From: Lanius collurio
Lineage: Eukaryota; Chordata; Aves; Passeriformes; Laniidae
Direction: 5' to 3'
Assembly (NCBI GenBank): GCA_020086605.1
Contig: JACBWW010000007.1
Location: 21,818,472-21,882,471 of the forward strand
DNA length: 64,000 nucleotides
In this document: piece after piece, positions 61,731-64,000 of the stretch
Layout: every line of letters starts with the position of its first letter
How positions within the stretch are numbered: position 1 is the stretch's first letter
The notes under the pieces: generated by a model
What the model saw: the letters and a program-made list of their open reading frames with translations, nothing else
Told to the model about the DNA's origin: nothing
The model's database searches: none
Made by a program: the position numbers and the translations under genes

Positions 61731-64000
61731 AATAATGTTACTATGATTGTTTTAAAAGAAAGAATGATCCTGAATGAAACTTAGTAGGAAAACTATATTT
61801 CATTCTTGGCTTAGACACCTCTAATTAGAACAAGAGCAAACCTCTCAGTTTGAACATCTGTATGGAAATTAACCTTTAAATAATTTCAATTCAAAAAACA
61901 TTAATACACTTAAATCCCAGAAATGGGTTATCCAGATGTTCTTAAGTGCTTTGTTTTATAGGGATGGGTTTAATCACAAGCTTAAAGTAAAATTAAGCAA
62001 GTGCCTAAATACCTTTACAAGGAGGCAATTTAACCTTTCCAAACCAACTTTACAACCCGCAAAATGGCAAAAGCAGTGATTTCACTTACAGGTGTGGCAT
62101 TTCCTCAGTGCACAAGGTGGGGAACACTAAACTACAGTAGGACTTTGGATGAGTGGAGACAGACACCACTTATCAGAAGAGTGCTGTCAAAGTCATGCTC
62201 TATTTGCCTAATTCTTCCAAATCAATGATGAGAAAGAAAATAAGCAATTGGAAGGTTACATTTAGAGAAGAGACAGTTTAGTCAGGCAGAAGTTCCATGC
62301 CTTACAATAGTGACAATCAAAAGATTGCAGTTTGGAAGCAAAGAAATCATCATACATCATTTATGTGGATTTGTAATTTTACATCCCAATATCGAATAAT
62401 AAACATATAAGATAAAGATATAAAAATCATATAGTCTGAAATTTTATATATTAAAAGATAATGTTTCTGGGCTTCTGGAGTTCATTTCAGAATTTATATA
62501 ATGAAGCATCTCTTCCTGCCTCTTCCTGTCTATGACCTGCAAATTCAATTTGAATTTTTGGTCATGGACAAGCCAAAGCAACTTTTGGCATCCAGCAATC
62601 TGAAAAATTCTGACCTATACTGGCACATGGTTTCTAACAGTTCTGCAATTCATACTGCATTATTATCAATATTATTAGCACTGCTACTACTAATAATTCC
62701 AAAATTACTGCCATAAGTAATTTTAGTAATTGAAAACAGATGTTGGGATGATTAGGGGAATTTTCCTCACATTTACTAATCATGTGCTCCCAGGCACATG
62801 GTGGGATTCCTGAGGCTATCCTGTGCAGGGCAAGGAGTTGAACTTTGATTATCCTTGTGAGTCCTTTCCAACTCAGAATATTCTACGATTCCATGAACAC
62901 ACAACAGCATACTGCACCTTTTAGGTTCTCAAACACACAACTATTTCACTGCAGAACATAAAGGATGCCCAGTGTTTGTTCTGGCTGTGGTCTAAGGGAA
63001 CCAAGATGCAACTTGCAAAACTATTACAGTCAAAGAAAACATTTTTGCAAGATGTATTAAATGTCTGCCCTATATATACCCATCTATCAGAGACGGTGGA
63101 AGGGGAAACATAAAAATCTCCTGATTTCCTTTTTTTTTTAAATATTGGTTCTTGCTTGTCAACATGCCAGCAACAACTTGGAGTCTGTCAAGTGAAAAGT
63201 AAAAGGTGCTTTCTACCTGGCATGTAATAAAGTAAAATTTAATTAATGATTTTTAGTGAGCCAAAGGAATCACATCAATGTCTTTTGTGCTCATTTCCTT
63301 CATACAGTCACTGCATTCCAGTTTGAACAATGTGATACTTTCAAATGTTGATAATTATCACTATTACTAACTACAAATATGCAACCAGCTGATCCTGGAA
63401 AGCTTGGTATGATTGCTACTAGAATGGAAGCATGGCTCTGCCTATAGGTTTTGTTCTTAACAATAGTTTAGTTCATGACCTTAAGCACTCTGAGGACAAT
63501 AAATGAAACTCTGACAGACTTTGCTTTTTGAAGAATAAGCTTAAATGTTGCACAGAAGAGCATTATCAAGGCCTTTCAGAAACCTTTTCTGATCTAGCTC
63601 ATGCAAAAGAATGTACTTCATTGCTCTGCCTTGAAAGACCTAATTGACTTCCATGATGTCACTAAGCTTACTGTATGAGAAGAGTTGATGATTATGGAAG
63701 GCAATGTGCATAATGAGAAGCTTAACTAACTCTCTGGAACTAGACACAATTAAAACTCTAAATTACCAAAGAAGCCAGGCAAATGACCCATAATTATAGT
63801 GTCTTGCATGTTACAGGAAATAAGTGTACTAGGTCTTCCTTAAGTCTTTCTTTCTACTGAAACTTATTGTCAACAGCACAGTCATATTTTTAATGGATGA
63901 CAAAAGGTTTACATTAGTTCAAACACAAAATGGATTTATTAATAAATAAAGATGTTATAAAATCTTCACTGTCTTGGACCACCCACACACTAAATTTAGA
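61731..64000 (-). other. PUDP: PUDP last intron (partial), no further exon seen
   Basis: The sequence upstream of the last exon on the coding strand is AT-rich and shows no other PUDP-like peptide on the minus strand. The intron therefore continues past the right end and is longer than 2.3 kb. It contains one CR1 tail in the antisense direction. A plus-strand frame at 62501-62716 has no domain. Confidence 0.75.
62800..62896 (+). mobile_element. CR1 LINE 3'-terminal fragment in PUDP intron
   Basis: GTGGGATTCCTGAGGCTATC, CTGTGCAGGGCAAGGAGTTG, CCTTTCCAACTCAGAATATT and the tail ATTCTACGATTCCATGA match the 3' end of avian CR1 in order. About 97 bp remain. It is on the plus strand, antisense to PUDP. 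Confidence 0.88.

Noticed and set aside
1..64000. tRNA, rRNA, microRNA or CRISPR-like arrays
   Set aside because: I found no tRNA-like A/B boxes with cloverleaf, no rRNA-like sequence and no regularly spaced repeats with unique spacers. CRISPR would not be expected in a bird genome.

Overview
This window is vertebrate nuclear DNA, almost certainly from a bird and probably from Neoaves. The evidence is AT-rich non-coding sequence, several CR1 LINEs with the avian-type 3' end made of ATTCTATG-like octamers, and a set of endogenous-retrovirus LTRs of types common in birds. I see no sign of bacterial or viral gene organisation. Most long open frames lie in repeats or use non-ATG starts, so they do not indicate genes.

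Only one host protein-coding exon can be recognised. It is the last coding exon (58 codons plus stop) of PUDP (HDHD1, pseudouridine-5'-phosphatase, a HAD-family hydrolase) on the minus strand at 61522-61698, with a strong splice acceptor and a short 3' UTR. The DNA from 61699 to the right end is its last intron. Everything from 1 to about 61460 lies downstream of PUDP and reads as intergenic or intronic sequence rich in old repeats.

Layout: 1-5279 is AT-rich, with simple repeats and a C-rich block. An LTR lies at 5280-5960. A roughly 1.1 kb LTR lies at 8952-10052, followed by a separate LTR terminus at 10220-10275. A CR1 tail and a hairpin lie at 11.1-11.25 kb. A cluster of abutting acceptor/donor splice motifs lies at 13.5-14.2 kb. 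A nested pair of LTRs occupies 14451-15783. A pure (TTCCC)32 array lies at 19.46 kb. Further LTRs lie at 20615-21204, 28042-28524, 34120-34702, 44216-44603 (inside a CR1), 52432-52857 and 53461-53972. CR1 copies carrying degraded reverse-transcriptase sequence lie at 24197-25085 and 43994-46234.

The least expected observations are these. Four exact CAGGTAAGT motifs occur on the plus strand, at least two behind strong pyrimidine tracts, which is the signature of recursive-splicing sites. An 80-bp sequence at 41.4 kb has a 95% identical inverted copy inside the 45-kb CR1, and a second short duplication links 40.6 and 43.4 kb. Three LTRs have exact target-site duplications. There is also a G-quadruplex motif and a four-arm quasi-palindrome. 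No complete new gene system is visible.
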